Shown here: positions 1-12,025 of the stretch, piece by piece
Layout of the letters: every line of letters starts with the position of its first letter
How positions within the stretch are numbered: the first letter of the stretch is position 1
DNA from: Thelonectria olida
Taxonomy: Eukaryota; Ascomycota; Sordariomycetes; Hypocreales; Nectriaceae
Reading direction: 5' to 3'
NCBI GenBank assembly: GCA_020736575.1
Contig: JAGPYM010000040.1
Location: forward strand, 234,993-298,992
Length of the DNA stretch: 64,000 nucleotides
Notes under the pieces: generated by a model
What the model was told of the DNA's origin: nothing
The model's database searches: none
The model's input: the letters and a program-made list of their open reading frames with translations, nothing else
Program-made: the position numbers and the translations under genes

Positions 1-879
1 AGATCTTCCCCCAGGAGTGAAGATCGACCCGGTGAGTAGATTCTCGGACTCGGTATTCAGCGACGCCACAGTTGAGCTTCGGCTAGGCCTTGTGGCTAGG
101 TCCTGATTTCTCTGGAAGTTGACTTGGAAGTTGCGGCAATGGTTGTTGTCCCAGTACTCTTCGCCGTTAACCCTATAGCGGAGACATAGAAAAAGGGTTT
201 TAGATGCGAGATTTGTGATTTCTGAAAGCTCAATTTCGAAAATGAACTTGTCATAACACAATAGACTGTCTGAAGGGGAGGATTGTTGGCTGTACTCCGC
301 GGTAACCTCCGAAATGGTTTTCCAGTCGTCAAATGTAAAGCGACAGACGACTGACTTCTCAAAAGCCAAGTTCCTGACTGAAACTAAGCCTTTCAAAAGC
401 TTGTGATCATTAGATAGCCACACACTATCGAGGCGCACTTGCTGGATATTCCGCGAGGCACAATCTTGGGGAAAGTTGACTGCAAGCATCTCCAAGTTAC
501 CAGTAGCTGCCTGTACATTGGTGTCTGCTTTGCTTGGATTTTCTGCATGACTATGGCTGTCGATAGTTGGTGATATGTCGGAGCTAACGATAAGAGGGCA
601 GTCGACTTTGAGGAAATGGCGAATCTGCTCTAAGTGGGAGTCGAAGTGAACCGCCTTAGGAGCGGTTGGTGTCGCGGGGGCGCTAGAAGGATGTCTGCGA
701 GACGGAGGTCGCAACACCGGCCGGACCAACTCTCCAGACATCTTCCGAATCCTTAGAGGTTTCTCTTGACCTTCGGGGGTTCCCTTCTCCGAGCCCAATA
801 ACGACTTGGATATAGAAGTGAGGGAATCCGTGAAAACGGTGAGATGTCTCATCTCTTCCAATGCAACTCCTCGCGCCAT
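1..879 (-). CDS. PP1 glycogen-targeting subunit with CBM21 (3' end beyond window)
   Basis: Reading from the ATG at 879 towards base 1 gives 293 open codons with no stop, so the C-terminus lies outside the window. Residues 75-79 are KAVHF, a good RVxF docking motif for protein phosphatase 1, inside the block PKAVHFDSHLEQIRHFL typical of fungal Gac1/PIG-like proteins. The preceding basic stretch SGELVRPVLRPPSRR also fits that family. Residues about 135-255 match a CBM21 glycogen-binding domain: VRLDSVWLS, LKGLVSVRNLAFEK, FTFDDWKT, then RYRVNGEEYWDNN. Such proteins hold PP1 on glycogen to activate glycogen synthase. The start is uncertain: 879 is the first ATG after an in-frame stop, but family members have longer N-termini and an upstream exon is possible. 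Confidence 0.8.
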   Translation of the reverse strand, partial: MARGVALEEMRHLTVFTDSLTSISKSLLGSEKGTPEGQEKPLRIRKMSGELVRPVLRPPSRRHPSSAPATPTAPKAVHFDSHLEQIRHFLKVDCPLIVSSDISPTIDSHSHAENPSKADTNVQAATGNLEMLAVNFPQDCASRNIQQVRLDSVWLSNDHKLLKGLVSVRNLAFEKSVVCRFTFDDWKTISEVTAEYSQQSSPSDSLLCYDKFIFEIELSEITNLASKTLFLCLRYRVNGEEYWDNNHCRNFQVNFQRNQDLATRPSRSSTVASLNTESENLLTGSIFTPGGRS

Positions 880-3800
880 TGCGCTCCCTGTGTTTCCAGG
901 AGGGTTCTGGCTCCAATGGGGACACGGGGCTTTTACGAGAGGGGTGGAAAGGGATGATCGAAAGAACTATCCCTTGGTGTTTTTCAACCCAATATGTCTA
1001 ATAGAAGGCGAGCCGTGAGGTGTGACTACACGAGACTGTGAGCACTTCAAAATTATAGAAATCACCCAGTCTTCAACTTACACAGATCGTCACAGGCTAT
1101 GAGTTCAACCACTGTCGCCTTAGGTACTCTGAAAGAAGTAATAGATTAGCAGTTCGCCAAAGATTAGAAACATGTGGGCCGTGTTTTCTTGCACGCAAAA
1201 TCAAGACTTCGATTGCCTTAGATCGAAGGGTGCGACTGCGCTTCGGTCTGGGTGTCGACCTACAGGGAGAATGGAGGCTAAGGAAACTAGCTCAGTTTGG
1301 GACGGCGAAAGAAGCCTCGCGTAAAATAGGCCGTTCTCTCTAATGTATGGGTGGTGTGTGATTTAGAGACGGGAGAGGCAAGGTGAGGATCGAATAGACA
1401 GCTGGTGGCGTTTTCATCCCTTATGGATGTGCGGTCTTTTATTCAAATGCTGCGGAGCATTGACTCCTTGTTATCCGGTGTCTTGTACTTTAAGAGGCAT
1501 GAGTTGGAAATAAAGAGTTGAGGTGCCCATTAATCTTATTTCCATCGGCGAAACGTCCATCAGCGTCTATTCTAGTCCCTCGAGCTAGATCATACGCTCC
1601 CACAAACTACGGTACGTTTTTCCAGATCAGCACCCAAAAAAAAAAAAAAAAAAAAAAAATTATAATGAAATAGTAACGTAAGATAACACTCGTTCCATTG
1701 CTATCCGCTCGGAGCGGCTCATGAGTGAGCTAAACTGGGACACTAAGCTACATGAGGCCAGTTCGGACACAGTAGCACCCGGCAGATATAGCACCGAGCT
1801 AACGAAGGTCTAGACTTGCGCCACTCAGGCTAAAATGGCCCCATGGGAGCACCTTCGAGTTGCATTGCTGCATTGTCCCGTCACATCTTTCTCTCCAGCG
1901 TCCACGACACCCAAACCTTGTTCTGGAGCTCTCACACCAACTCATCGGACTTGGCTGTTCCTAAGAAGAGTGCCAAATACTACGTATTTATTCGTCATGG
2001 TTCTATCGTGCACTTATTCATTGCTTGACGTTTTACAGGATTGCATCTCCGCAACACCAGTGAAGTAAACCACGAGAAAAAGAGCCAATGGGAGCGAAAA
2101 TATTACCAAACATGCAAGTACGTACGTAGTCGTTTTCTTTGCATTGGCCCAGACTTCTTAATCAGTCGACTGAGCAAGGATGATTCCCAACCCCCTGGGA
2201 TTTATGTCTAGCGCAGTTTTGTTCCCCGATGCCGTGCATTGTAATCGAACCATAAACCGATCGCTATTAGGTCTTTGCTGTTGCGGAAATGGAGATGCTG
2301 CCCCCATATTGTCACTTGCCGCCATCTAAGCTGAAACCGATCGTTTGGTCCGGCAAACTGCTAACGCCGATCTCACAGATTCTTGGCAATCCATTGACGT
2401 CAGCAAAATGGAGATGCACAATATGGAACTGTGCTGGTTGAAGGGGGACACCTATCCGTATGTCTGGACGAGAGCGGCAACTAGCCATTCTGCGTGCCAG
2501 CACGCATCTAGCCCCGGGAATATGGTGATGGTGGGGAGACTCATGAAATTTATTTTCAGGCGGAATCCTTCTCAACGCTCGTGGCTTAACAGTAGTTCGA
2601 TTATCATAGTAGGAACTGGCGGTTGATTACTGAAGTACCGGGATGCAGGGTGTAAGGCCAAAGCAGGATAGTGGATCGTCAAAAGTCGCCGTTCCAATTG
2701 TCCCTGCCCTTGGATTTGCTCACCTGAATCCAATAAGTTTGTTAGCCTAATAAACTACATAAGCGATCAATTCACCAAGCACGTCGAATCCAAGCGTTCT
2801 CCGGGGCATGCCGCATTCCGTGCTCTCCTCAGCCACACCAAAGTAGTGATCAGTCCAAGAGTCCTCGGCAATTGAGCAATGGACGCGGAGTTCTCCATGG
2901 GCTTGGGAACGGGGTATCATTATCGAAAGACGGGTTCACTACCACGTGCAGCGGCTCGGATGTTTGATAGCTTTATTTAGCGTCTCGGTCAACCGCAAAT
3001 TCCGCAGCGTAGTGCCGCGTCATGACAAACCTGTTAACTACCAAACAACATGTACAGTACCGGCAGGGTGCGCCATTCACAAAGCCGAAAATCATCGAGG
3101 TGGAGACAATTTCCCCCATCATCCCAATTTATCGAAAGTTGGGCGATCGATCCTCCCGTACCCAGACTCGTGGCCTAGCTTAGCCTGTTCTCGACCAAGT
3201 TAAAGCAGGTTTAAAGGTGGCAACTGAAATTGCACTGCGACACCTCCCAACCTAAACCCGACTCGAAAGAGCATTCGAGGTCTAGGACTGTTTGATGTGA
3301 CCAGGCGCCGGGGGTGGCCGTTGTCCCCGACCAAGTTTGCCAGCAGTGGAGTGTCCTTCAGTCTTTGAGTGGGTTCTCGGCGATGAGAAAACACCGGAGA
3401 GAAGTGCTCTTCACCACATCCAGTACCACCCGTGTCGAGGATATAAGTTGCGCTTTGGAATGGATAGCAGTTTCTTCACTTGGTGACTTGCTCCGACTTC
3501 CAAGTACATCAACAACTAGGTTGAGTTGATCTCATCTTCTTCTTTGATTCACCACCGAACCGCCTCTTTCATATCAAATTGAACGGCACTGCAAGTACAT
3601 TCATTGCATGCTCCCAGGTTCGCCGAGAAAATGGAAAACGTAAGCACTTTTGATTTCTATACTTAACTTTTTGCGTCCGGGGAGAGGGCGTCACCCACAT
3701 GCATTGCATCATCACAGACCAAATCATCATACATCAGCCCCCTCCTCCAATCTCTCTTTCAGCCTGCTATACAGGTTTAGCAACGTTTCGCCCAATCATT

Positions 3801-3884
3801 CTGATGTCCAGTTATGAACACAACTTTTGTCCCATTTACTGATATTTCTGGATTGCTTAGCCCCCACGACTCGAGGGTTATCCG
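880..3884. other. Intergenic region, no gene recognised
   Basis: About 3 kb between the divergently placed CBM21 gene (minus) and bHLH gene (plus). Only short, unrelated open frames of up to about 90 codons occur, and none has recognisable motifs or plausible splicing. It contains a run of 24 A at 1636-1659. The parts next to 879 and 3885 presumably hold the two promoters. I see no transposon coding sequence. Confidence 0.5.
1636..1659. repeat. 24-nt poly(A) tract
   Basis: An uninterrupted run of 24 A lies in intergenic DNA. It could be the tail of an old retroposed sequence or a simple microsatellite. No LINE sequence is recognisable next to it. Confidence 0.8.
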
Positions 3885-4920
3885 ATGCCAGACGCATGCC
3901 ACTATCGCGGCACTTGGGCCGAGTGTGAGGCCTCGGGATTCGTCACCATTTCTGACCCCTTCAGCTATTTCAGTAACGAGGGTTACTATGATAAGTGCGA
4001 ATATCCGCTTCCTATGCCGCTACCAAATGCTGAATGCTGGGATCCAATGTCGGCAGCATTTGACTCGGACCCAAGATTGTTCTCTAATGAGTCCGACTTC
4101 GTCTCGCCGAGCAGCTTGCAAGCTGACCTGGCCCTTGACACTTGTAAGCCGAGCCTACACATTCACACCTTCTAAGCTGACTCAAATAAACCAATTAGTA
4201 AACTCGCCATCATATATTGCTGACTCAGATGGTACCTGGGCCTATCTTGGTCCTATTGGTTCAACGCCTCGGCGGCCTCGCATTGGAACGCGAAGCGCTT
4301 CCTCACATTGGGAAACCACATCTACCGGTGCAACTTCTTCACAGGGGAGAGATGAGAGAGGCACAGCGTTTCTAAGGCTAGAAACTAGTACCCTCACAGA
4401 AGACGCTATGAGGGTAGAGTGGGCTGAAAATGATCTCGTGCCCAAGCCAGTCAAAGCGCCGACTAACACTGGGGAAAAGTCGAACATGCGTGCGCTTCGT
4501 ACTGCCTCACGAAAGTCCAAGAACAAAGGCAGCAAGCAAAAAAGGGAAGCACCTCCGAAGCCGTCACAAACTCAAGAGCAACCACTTTCGTACCAGCAAG
4601 TTCGAGCGCGAGAGTGCCACAACAAGGTCGAGAAGCAATATCGGGAGAGACTAAACCAACATTTCCTACACCTCTTGGAGGCCTTGCCTGCAGACCTACA
4701 AGCCAGTTGTACCGAGAACCCCAACGCTATTGAGAACCGCAGCGCCGGCCAATACGGAGGAAGCGGGGGTGAAAGGAATGCGAAATTCAGCAAAGGCGAA
4801 GTCCTTGATATGGCGAGACGATACATTCGAACGCTAGAGCAGAAAACGGAACTTCTGCACAAGGAGCAGGATCAGCTTTTAAGGAAAAATTGTAATAAAT
4901 TGGGTGAAGGTTTTCATTAG
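3885..4920 (+). CDS. bHLH transcription factor, two visible exons
   Basis: The C-terminal part carries a clear basic helix-loop-helix domain: basic region RARECHNKVEKQYRERLNQ, helix 1 FLHLLEALPADL, a long loop of about 30 residues, and helix 2 KFSKGEVLDMARRYIRTLEQ running into a short coiled coil. The N-terminal part is Ser/Pro/Asp-rich like an activation region and sits in another frame. The frames are joined by an intron at 4144-4198 (55 nt; GTAAGC donor, CTAAGCTGAC branch region, TTAG acceptor) that restores the frame with L at the junction. An alternative acceptor at 4228 keeps the same frame. ATG 3885 is the first after an in-frame TAG at 3858, which could itself be the acceptor of a 5' intron, so an upstream exon is possible. 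It is a paralogue of the bHLH gene at 59.0-60.5 kb. Confidence 0.72.
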
Positions 4921-5109
4921 TTATTACGCCCTTTCTCGCGCGTAATCGCGTGTCAGTCGGTCAATTTGTCAACAAACAAATGAACTTTTCCTCTAAAGAG
5001 ACAAGCCAATACAAACAATATATTGCCAATATGGATATCCCGATATTGTATTGTGACAATATCGGATAGGGCATATCATATCGTATGCATTGCAATATAT
5101 TGTTTTATT

Positions 5110-5836
5110 GCCATATTATTAGCAACACTGTTGGAAACCCAAGGTGGAGCAGGTAGCTCGTCGACCCCCTCGACTGGTATTAGCATACATAGCTTCACAT
5201 CTAGTTTAGAAACCACACTTTCTAGGTCTAAAGGCATAAGACCTGCTCCTTTAAAACCTCCTTAGATGTCTTTTTCTATTATAGACTCTTGGAATGCTGC
5301 TAAAAACGCAAGAAAGAAATCCTCATTAGTGATATGCATTATACTAGCCCGTATCTTCCTCTCGATTTGTCGCCCATATTCCTACTTAAGTGGGCCAAAG
5401 CACCTAATATCTAAAGGCTAAAGCATATAGGATAAATGAGAAGGCATACAAAGCATAACGATCTTATTTTCCTTGCAGTAGAGCTTAAAGGCGATGGAGA
5501 GGTGACTTTCATGGCCATCTAGAATAAGGAGGCGATTTTCGCCAGTCGTACAAGGCTTAGTATGCTTATCAAAATACCAAACCCATTCTAGGCCTCTCTC
5601 GTTTATCATCCAGCCATTTTCGGTCGTGGCAATGACCCAGTCTTGCAGTAGAGGGCTATCTTCATACCACATCGAGAGGTGATATAGGCCCGCCACAATA
5701 ATAAATACCAGCAAGCACCATCCTTAGGAATTAATGCCCTGGACCACTATAGTCCATTCCCAGTTTCCAGGTTGAGTCAATTTCGCGTTAGAATGCCTTT
5801 CCATACCTATAACAACCATGCCTGCCGAGATAATTC
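5110..5836 (-). pseudogene. Fot1/pogo-type transposase remnant
   Basis: The minus strand encodes the DDE half of a Fot1/pogo (Tc1/mariner superfamily) transposase: SAGMVVIGMERH, IIVAGLYHLSMWYE, then LLILDGHESH, CMPSHLSYML and CFGPLK. It aligns closely with the Fot-type proteins at 21700-23064 and 47846-49488. It lacks the N-terminal CENP-B/HTH half, has in-frame stops (before the IIVAG block, before PLDI and after CFGPLK), and is visibly AT-shifted. It ends abruptly at about 5836, where a CAGGG-starting sequence begins that is probably the left end of the neighbouring hAT element. Confidence 0.8.
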
Positions 5837-6084
5837 CAGGGTGGTCCGCAGATCGACTGGTCGAGGTAGTCGGCGACTGAGATCGGCGATTGAGAGTCCG
5901 ATTCAATCGCAATTCGATCAGGTTTTCCGCGATCCCGATTCGATTGAGCCTTCAGTCGATTGAGTTGAATCGGGCTGATCGGGAACCGGGGGGAAGTACC
6001 CACAGCTAATTTTATATTTATCGGCTCTGCAAATCTCTTCGCAATCTGAATTCCCGAGCTTCCACTTCCTTGATAGATCTCCCA

Positions 6085-6851
6085 ATGGCCTCCCAAGCCG
6101 CACTCTCGTCCCCTCGTTCCAGCGTTCTTGATTCCATCGAGATCCGATCTTCCCCATACCCAATCTCTGACTTCGACTCAAGCCCGGCCCCGTCCTCTCA
6201 ATTGGAGAGCGAAACCAGCGGATTGGACGGACCTTCCCTCGACGATTGGAATCAACTTGATTGGAAGCTCCTCCCATATTATACCCGCGAACCACGCAGT
6301 AAGAAGGAACGGGGCTGGTGGTGGAGTCATGGCTTCAAGGTCCTCAATTCGAAAGCGAGGAAGATTAACTCGGGAGGTTTCTTGGCTCTGCCTCCATTGT
6401 ATCCGGAAGAAAAAGACGATTCTGTCGAACTTCTGCTTTGTTGCCTCTGGAAGCGGGAATATCAAGAGGCACCTCAGTACTCATGGTTTTCGAGTGAGTC
6501 TTCTGATCTATTTATGACTTTGCCTTAGCTAACTTTCCAGGACCCTGAAAGTAAGAATCGCCCCCAAACAGGCAAGAAGATCGAATCCTACCTCCAAGCC
6601 GACCTTGCCTCCCCAAACGACCAACAACTGATCGCCAACTTCCTTGGTCGTTTTTGCCCTGAGGGACTTCGTCTTCTCCTACTCGACTGGGTCAGCTACC
6701 ATAACATGCCCTTCCGAACAGTCGACACTCCTCGCTTCCAACGAATCCTTCAATATATCAACCCAGCGGTCAAGAAGGGAGATCTTCCGAGTAGGCAGCT
6801 GCTGAGGAAGATGCTCATGGACAAGTATCAGAGAGCTATTGGCCCCGTCAC
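6085..6851 (+). pseudogene. hAT transposase N-terminal half ('hAT-B')
   Basis: Starting at ATG 6085, the product has an acidic/Ser-rich leader, a BED-type zinc finger (CLHC ... GNIKRHLSTHGF) and the segment LLLLDWVSYHNMPFRTVDTP that precedes the catalytic core in fungal hAT transposases. A frameshift near 6350 separates WWWSHGFKVLNS from the finger. A good intron lies around 6493-6540 (GTGAGT donor, GCTAAC branch, CCAG acceptor), joining HGFR to DPESKN. The frame then runs to AIGPVT, where a CGATCGAT-rich element is inserted. Possible left terminus of the element: CAGGGTGG at 5837. Confidence 0.7.
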
Positions 6852-7893
6852 CAAGCTTCGAAATCGATCGAATCGATCGACTGTGAGCTCTGATCGATCG
6901 ATTTATATCGATCAGGACCTTCAATCGATCGATGTCGATCGATCAAACATTGGAATCGAATCGATCGATATCGATCGACGATCAAATCGATCAACGCTGG
7001 TCTTCGTTGTCCCATCTACGGTTATCCTGCCCACCAATTGCAGAACTTGCCTCCAATCATCCCCTTCAAAGAGACTGAGGAAGAGTCGGCTGATAAATAT
7101 CGGCTTTGCTCCAGAAACGAAGGCACTGAGCCATGGTCAAAATATGCCATCGTAGGCGGGCCCTGAGTGGTGTTTCCATCCTCCCGTAGGGCCGCAACCG
7201 CTCAAGTCTCTCTCCGTTTCTGCAGAAGACAATGCGAGAGTAAGAAAGTTAACAGCAATATAATATGACAGCCGAGGAAAGCGTACAACGCCAACGTCCC
7301 TCTACCAAGCAATTGGGTCCGCTCTGTATGCGATATTGTCCACCGGTGGCTCTTATAGATACTGATCAAGCTCATCCTGGCCCTGTAAGAGGGTTGACTG
7401 CTTTTTGTCGTTTAGTTGCTCGCCCTTGGAGCCGATCAAGGTCGAAACTGAAAAACAGTTACTCGGACAGCCATAGACGGACATCCAGACGTCGTGCGAG
7501 ATTGAGATGGGACAGCCTCAGAAAAGAGCATCACAACAACAGTCAGTCAACACATTGCGCCCGTCGCGTGCGCATTGACGCGGCGCGCATTGGAAAATCG
7601 TGTATGCAATAAGGTATGGTTACAGTAGGGAGCAAAAGAATCTCGTGCAGTATCATGTATCACTGCTCATACTTTAGCAGGAAGGATACTTTAGCATGAC
7701 GAATATTTTTGCACCCCACCCTACCGTGGACAGCCTACCCGGGACCCTTCACGATCGACGATCAAATCGATCGAGCAGGACTTGTAATCGATCGATATCG
7801 ATCGACTGGCAGCTCTGATCGATCGATCGAAATCGAAATCGAATCGATTAATCGAAGCGATCAAATCGATTGGTCGATCGATTTCGAAGCCTG
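6852..7893. mobile_element. Non-autonomous hAT-type element with CGATCGAT-rich ends
   Basis: The ends are inverted repeats: it starts CAAGCTTCGAAATCGATCG and ends with the reverse complement of CAGGCTTCGAAAT. The terminal ~140 bp on each side are packed with ATCGATCGAT motifs (6860-7000 and 7748-7888). It is flanked by an exact 8-bp target duplication CCCGTCAC at 6844-6851 and 7894-7901, the hAT-superfamily length. The interior (7000-7748) has no recognisable transposase. It sits in the coding sequence of the hAT-B half, where excision would read AIGPVTELL. Confidence 0.75.
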
Positions 7894-10319
7894 CCCGTCA
7901 CGGAGCTTCTCAGTGCAGACCTCAATTCAAGTATCAAGTCAAGTATTTCAAGTAAGTCAAGTAAGTTGACGGCCCAATGTATTTCAAGTAAGTAAGTTCA
8001 TAATGCCTCAAACTTGATTTACTTGAAATACTATATTTTATGGGTTTTCCTGTGCGATGGTCCTGGGAGTGTAGGGTAATGAATTTGGTGTGGCCCCCAA
8101 GCTGATTGCACCAATGATAATCCAGGGACGCGGTAGGGGTGGCGCGGATTTATTGGTTTGTTCGCCCGCGTGGTCGAGACGTGTCGCACCTGACTCAGAA
8201 CCCAAGTAGTCCCTTTGTGAGAAGCATCCACGATCCGCGATCCGCCAATGATCCGCTATGGCAACACAACAGCAGTCGCTAGAAACGCTCCTGGGGATTA
8301 GCAGTCAGCGCAAATCACTGAAACAGCAGCTTGACGCTGCGTCCATCAAGGCTGAATCTGGGAGAACGACTCTTTCTGACCTCCCAACGGTCCAGATCGG
8401 CTGCAAGAGGTATATACCAGAGGAGTATATTGCTAACAAGAATCGCAAAGGCCGGCGGAGCTGGATTCAAGCCCACGGATTCTTCCTCACGGAAGTTAGC
8501 CCTGATTTGCGGACGTTGCAGACCTACTGGGCTTGCTCGAAATGTGATGAACGCGGGAAGAGCTCGTTGTTCGTCGCGACAAACACCACGTCGCCAATTG
8601 AACATCTCCGAAGGTATATGGCATCCGTATGAGTCCGACATTTATTCTTTTTCAGCGTCTTACTGGATATAGGTCACATATGATCACTGAGGCGGACGGC
8701 AATGCGGACGAAGATTCGTCTCGCGCTGACATTCACCCCCCTTCGAAACGGCGCTGCCTGGAGCTTCCTACTGCAAGATCCAATGTTAATAAAGCAAAGG
8801 AGCTGACGGTCGGCTGGATCGTCACTGCCAATCTTCCTTTCACGGCGCCGTCGAATCCGTACTTGCGACGAATGCTCGACTTACACGATGCGTCATTGGC
8901 GAAAGAGGTGCCGTGGAGGCGGCAGTCGGTGCGTGATACCATGCGGAAATTATTCGAGGTAAAGAAGGGAGCAATATCGAGTCAATTGGAGAAGGCAGTC
9001 ACAAGGATTAGCTTTAGCTTTGACATGTGGACTTCTCCAAACCGGTACGCTTTCCTTGGCCTCCACGCTCACTATCTCGACGCCTCCTATCAAGTCCAAT
9101 CGCGACTTCTTGCCCTGCGCCGTGTGTGAGGAGCTCATTCCGGAGATAACCAAGTAACGACAATATATGTCATCTTCGGCGAGTACGGGATACGAGATCG
9201 GATTGGCGCGGGTGTCTGCGACAATGTCTCGTCCAATGACACATGCTTGGCCAGCCTCTATCGTCAACTTTCTCCTGCGATGGCCGAGGAGGATATTAGA
9301 AACTATCGAACACGGTGCTTTGGGCATATTGTCAGCCTTGCAGCTCGAGCGTTCCTCTGGGGGAAAGACCCTGACTCGTTTGAGCGAGAAGCCTTCACCG
9401 AGGCGGCTTTCTAAGTTGAAGAGCGTGAGCTTCGACTTTGGCGGAAACGGGGAGCAGTGGGCAAGCTGCATAACATCGTCCGGTTCGTCAGGGCTTCCCC
9501 CGCAACGGCGAGAGTTGATGAAATCTCTGGCATGCAACCAACGCGACGAAGACGGCTATCAACTCTTTGAGGAGGAGCGAGCTGCCATCGACCTCGAGCT
9601 GATGCAAAACAATGAAACCAGATGGAATTCGACTTTTCTGATGATCTAGCGTGCCATTTGCAAACGAGAGCACATTGACCATTTCATCGCATATCTCGAA
9701 ACGAAGGCAGCAGAGCCCCGACAACGTGTGCCTGTCCAAGATCAGCTTTCACCACAGGACTGGCTTCTGTTGGCGGAGATACAGAGTCTACACAAACCAC
9801 TCTACGAGATCGCCATGAGGTGCCAGGGTTGGGCTAAAGAAGGCCGTTACGGTGCCTTGTGGGAAGTGATGATCGGAATGGAATATTTGCTCAACTTCTT
9901 CGAGGAGCAAAAACTGATATTCTCGCCACCTGATGGTACTGCTGATGAGCTAAGGAATGCCAGAGCCTCGGCAACCAAGAGTACGGCTTTCTAGTTCATA
10001 TTCGCTCGTCTCATGCCTATTTTGCTAATAGTTTCTCAGGATGTAGTACTCCGCGAGTTGATCAGGGTCGCGGACGCGAGAAACACTTGCCACAGCACAC
10101 TCGAGACGAATACACTGGTGCATTTTTGCAAACTGAGAATCTTGATGATGACCACCGACGATGCATACAAATCTCTATCAATAACTGTTGGTTAAAGCTT
10201 GATGAGTATTACAGTCTACTTGGCCAATCGCCACTTTACCCGGCTGCCGTTATTCTTCACCCGCGCTGGAACGTGTCTTGGCTTGAGGCGAACTGGACTA
10301 GCCACGAGCAACTAGTGTG

Positions 10320-12005
10320 AATGTGTCAGACGAAACAGGCTAGAGCCTTGGCATGTGACCTAGAAAAGAGGGGAAATGCGGAATCCCGCTCCCTCGAACT
10401 GGGAGAGAACATCATCAGCATCATCACTTTGAACAGGTCATCAAGAGGACCATTTGATCAATTGAATAGCCTGATTTTAGGCCCCTGATATTACTAATTT
10501 TACCTCTATTGAACTACCTAACTCGGACCACACACTGACCCCTCGAGAGTCCAACAGAATGAATGAAATTTATTACGCCCGGGAGGACCAAGCCTCATAG
10601 GGCCATGACGCTAACCTATTTTCAGTTCTAACGATTGATCGAGATCACCCAGAAGCCCCACACTCCTTCCTCATCCACTGATTGGTCTCGCCTCGCTTGA
10701 CTCGGATGTGACAGGCCTGCTTGAAGGCCAATTTCTCCAAGTGTTCAGCATCCTATCTTCAGCAGCTGAAGCATGGTCTGCCAACTTGAGGCTGTTTGGT
10801 GTTAGTATCGCTAGGTTTGGTCGCTAATTTGATTAGTTAGTATCTTATCCAGTCTGGTTTGCATCAAGTCTCCTCGTGTCCATGGCGAACTTAATCGCCG
10901 CCCGCACTGCCTGTAGGTCTGGTGCCCATTTTGGGCCATCCGATGCCGCCTTTCCTCCCAAAAAGAACGAGAGGTTCCCCATCTTTGCCTGTCCGACCCT
11001 TCGCATGCCTTCCCGCTGTGCATCCCACTTCGTACACCGGAACAGAAAATGTTCCATCGTCTCTGCTGCTCGTCCACAGTTGCACCTGTCCGATTCTGCT
11101 GCTCCAATCCTGTGCAGGTAGCTGTTGATCCTAGCCATTCCCGTGCGAAGCTGGGAGAGCATGTCTGCTTCGCGCCTCTTCAATCCATCATACAGGGCGC
11201 GCGTGTGTGTACCTGGTAACGCTCTGTCGATTCGCTTCGCGTACTTTCCGACCCCATCGGGCAGGATCTTCTGCCGCTGTTGCTGTGCGATCGCTAGTCT
11301 CATCCGTGTGGAACGCGCTTGGCATGTTGGTTTCTTAGGTCTCTGTCTTCCTCGTGCGGCTCTTCGCGCTTCCGTCTTTGCCTCGCTGCCCATCGGGAAG
11401 TCCTTGTCTCCGGCTGGTACCCACAGCATTTTGACGATGTTGCCACTCTTCTGGAGTCGTTCGGCATGCCTATGGATCTCCTGGACGGTACATTGTCCCG
11501 ACTGCTGTTGCGGCCGCGCGATCACTTGCAGTGCTGATCGGCTGCTCGTCATAACAGTCAACTGTCGATGTTGAAGTCCATCCGGCATGCATCTCAGCGC
11601 CGTCGCTATAGCTTCCAGCTCTGCCGTGTACACGTTCTGGTCGTCTCTGGAACCGATCATAATCGAGTACCTGACCACCACCTCGCCCAGTCTGTTGCTC
11701 AGAGTATCACGGACGATGCCGCCCATGCCTACCCTTCCTGCCTTCTCAGAGGCACTGGTTGCCACCAGGATGCCCTCCATCCTGTTGGCGGTTTCTGTCG
11801 CCATATCTTGGTCGAGGTCGTACCCGATGGGCAGGCGGCTGTGCCATGGTGGTAGTGTATATGCCTGGATTGTTTCCATTCGTTCAGCTGCGTTCCCTCC
11901 TTGTGCCAGCGCGAGTTTCTTCATCGGAGACAGGTATCTCCGGCTGCTTGACATCTTGAGACCCGCGAGTGGGTGCGTCTTTGGTAGGGTGTGCAGGTTG
12001 ATCCA
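10320..12005 (-). mobile_element. 5'-truncated Tad-type LINE inserted in hAT-A
   Basis: It is flanked by a 14-bp target duplication GAGCAACTAGTGTG (10306-10319 and 12006-12019), as expected for target-primed reverse transcription. On the minus strand an open frame (10845-12005) encodes the ORF2 C-terminus: an RNase H domain (YTAELEAIATALRC, then WVPAGDKDF) and the terminal Cys-His cluster CNCGRAAETMEHFLFRC. The 3' UTR ends in CGTAATAAATTTCATTCATT at about 10557. A further 237 bp (10320-10556) lie between this tail and the duplication. Confidence 0.85.
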
Positions 12006-12025
12006 GAGCAACTAGTGTGGCTACG

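Noticed and set aside
1835..3529. Several 60-93-codon frames upstream of the first bHLH gene
   Set aside because: They overlap frames on the other strand, have no motifs and no coherent splice sites.
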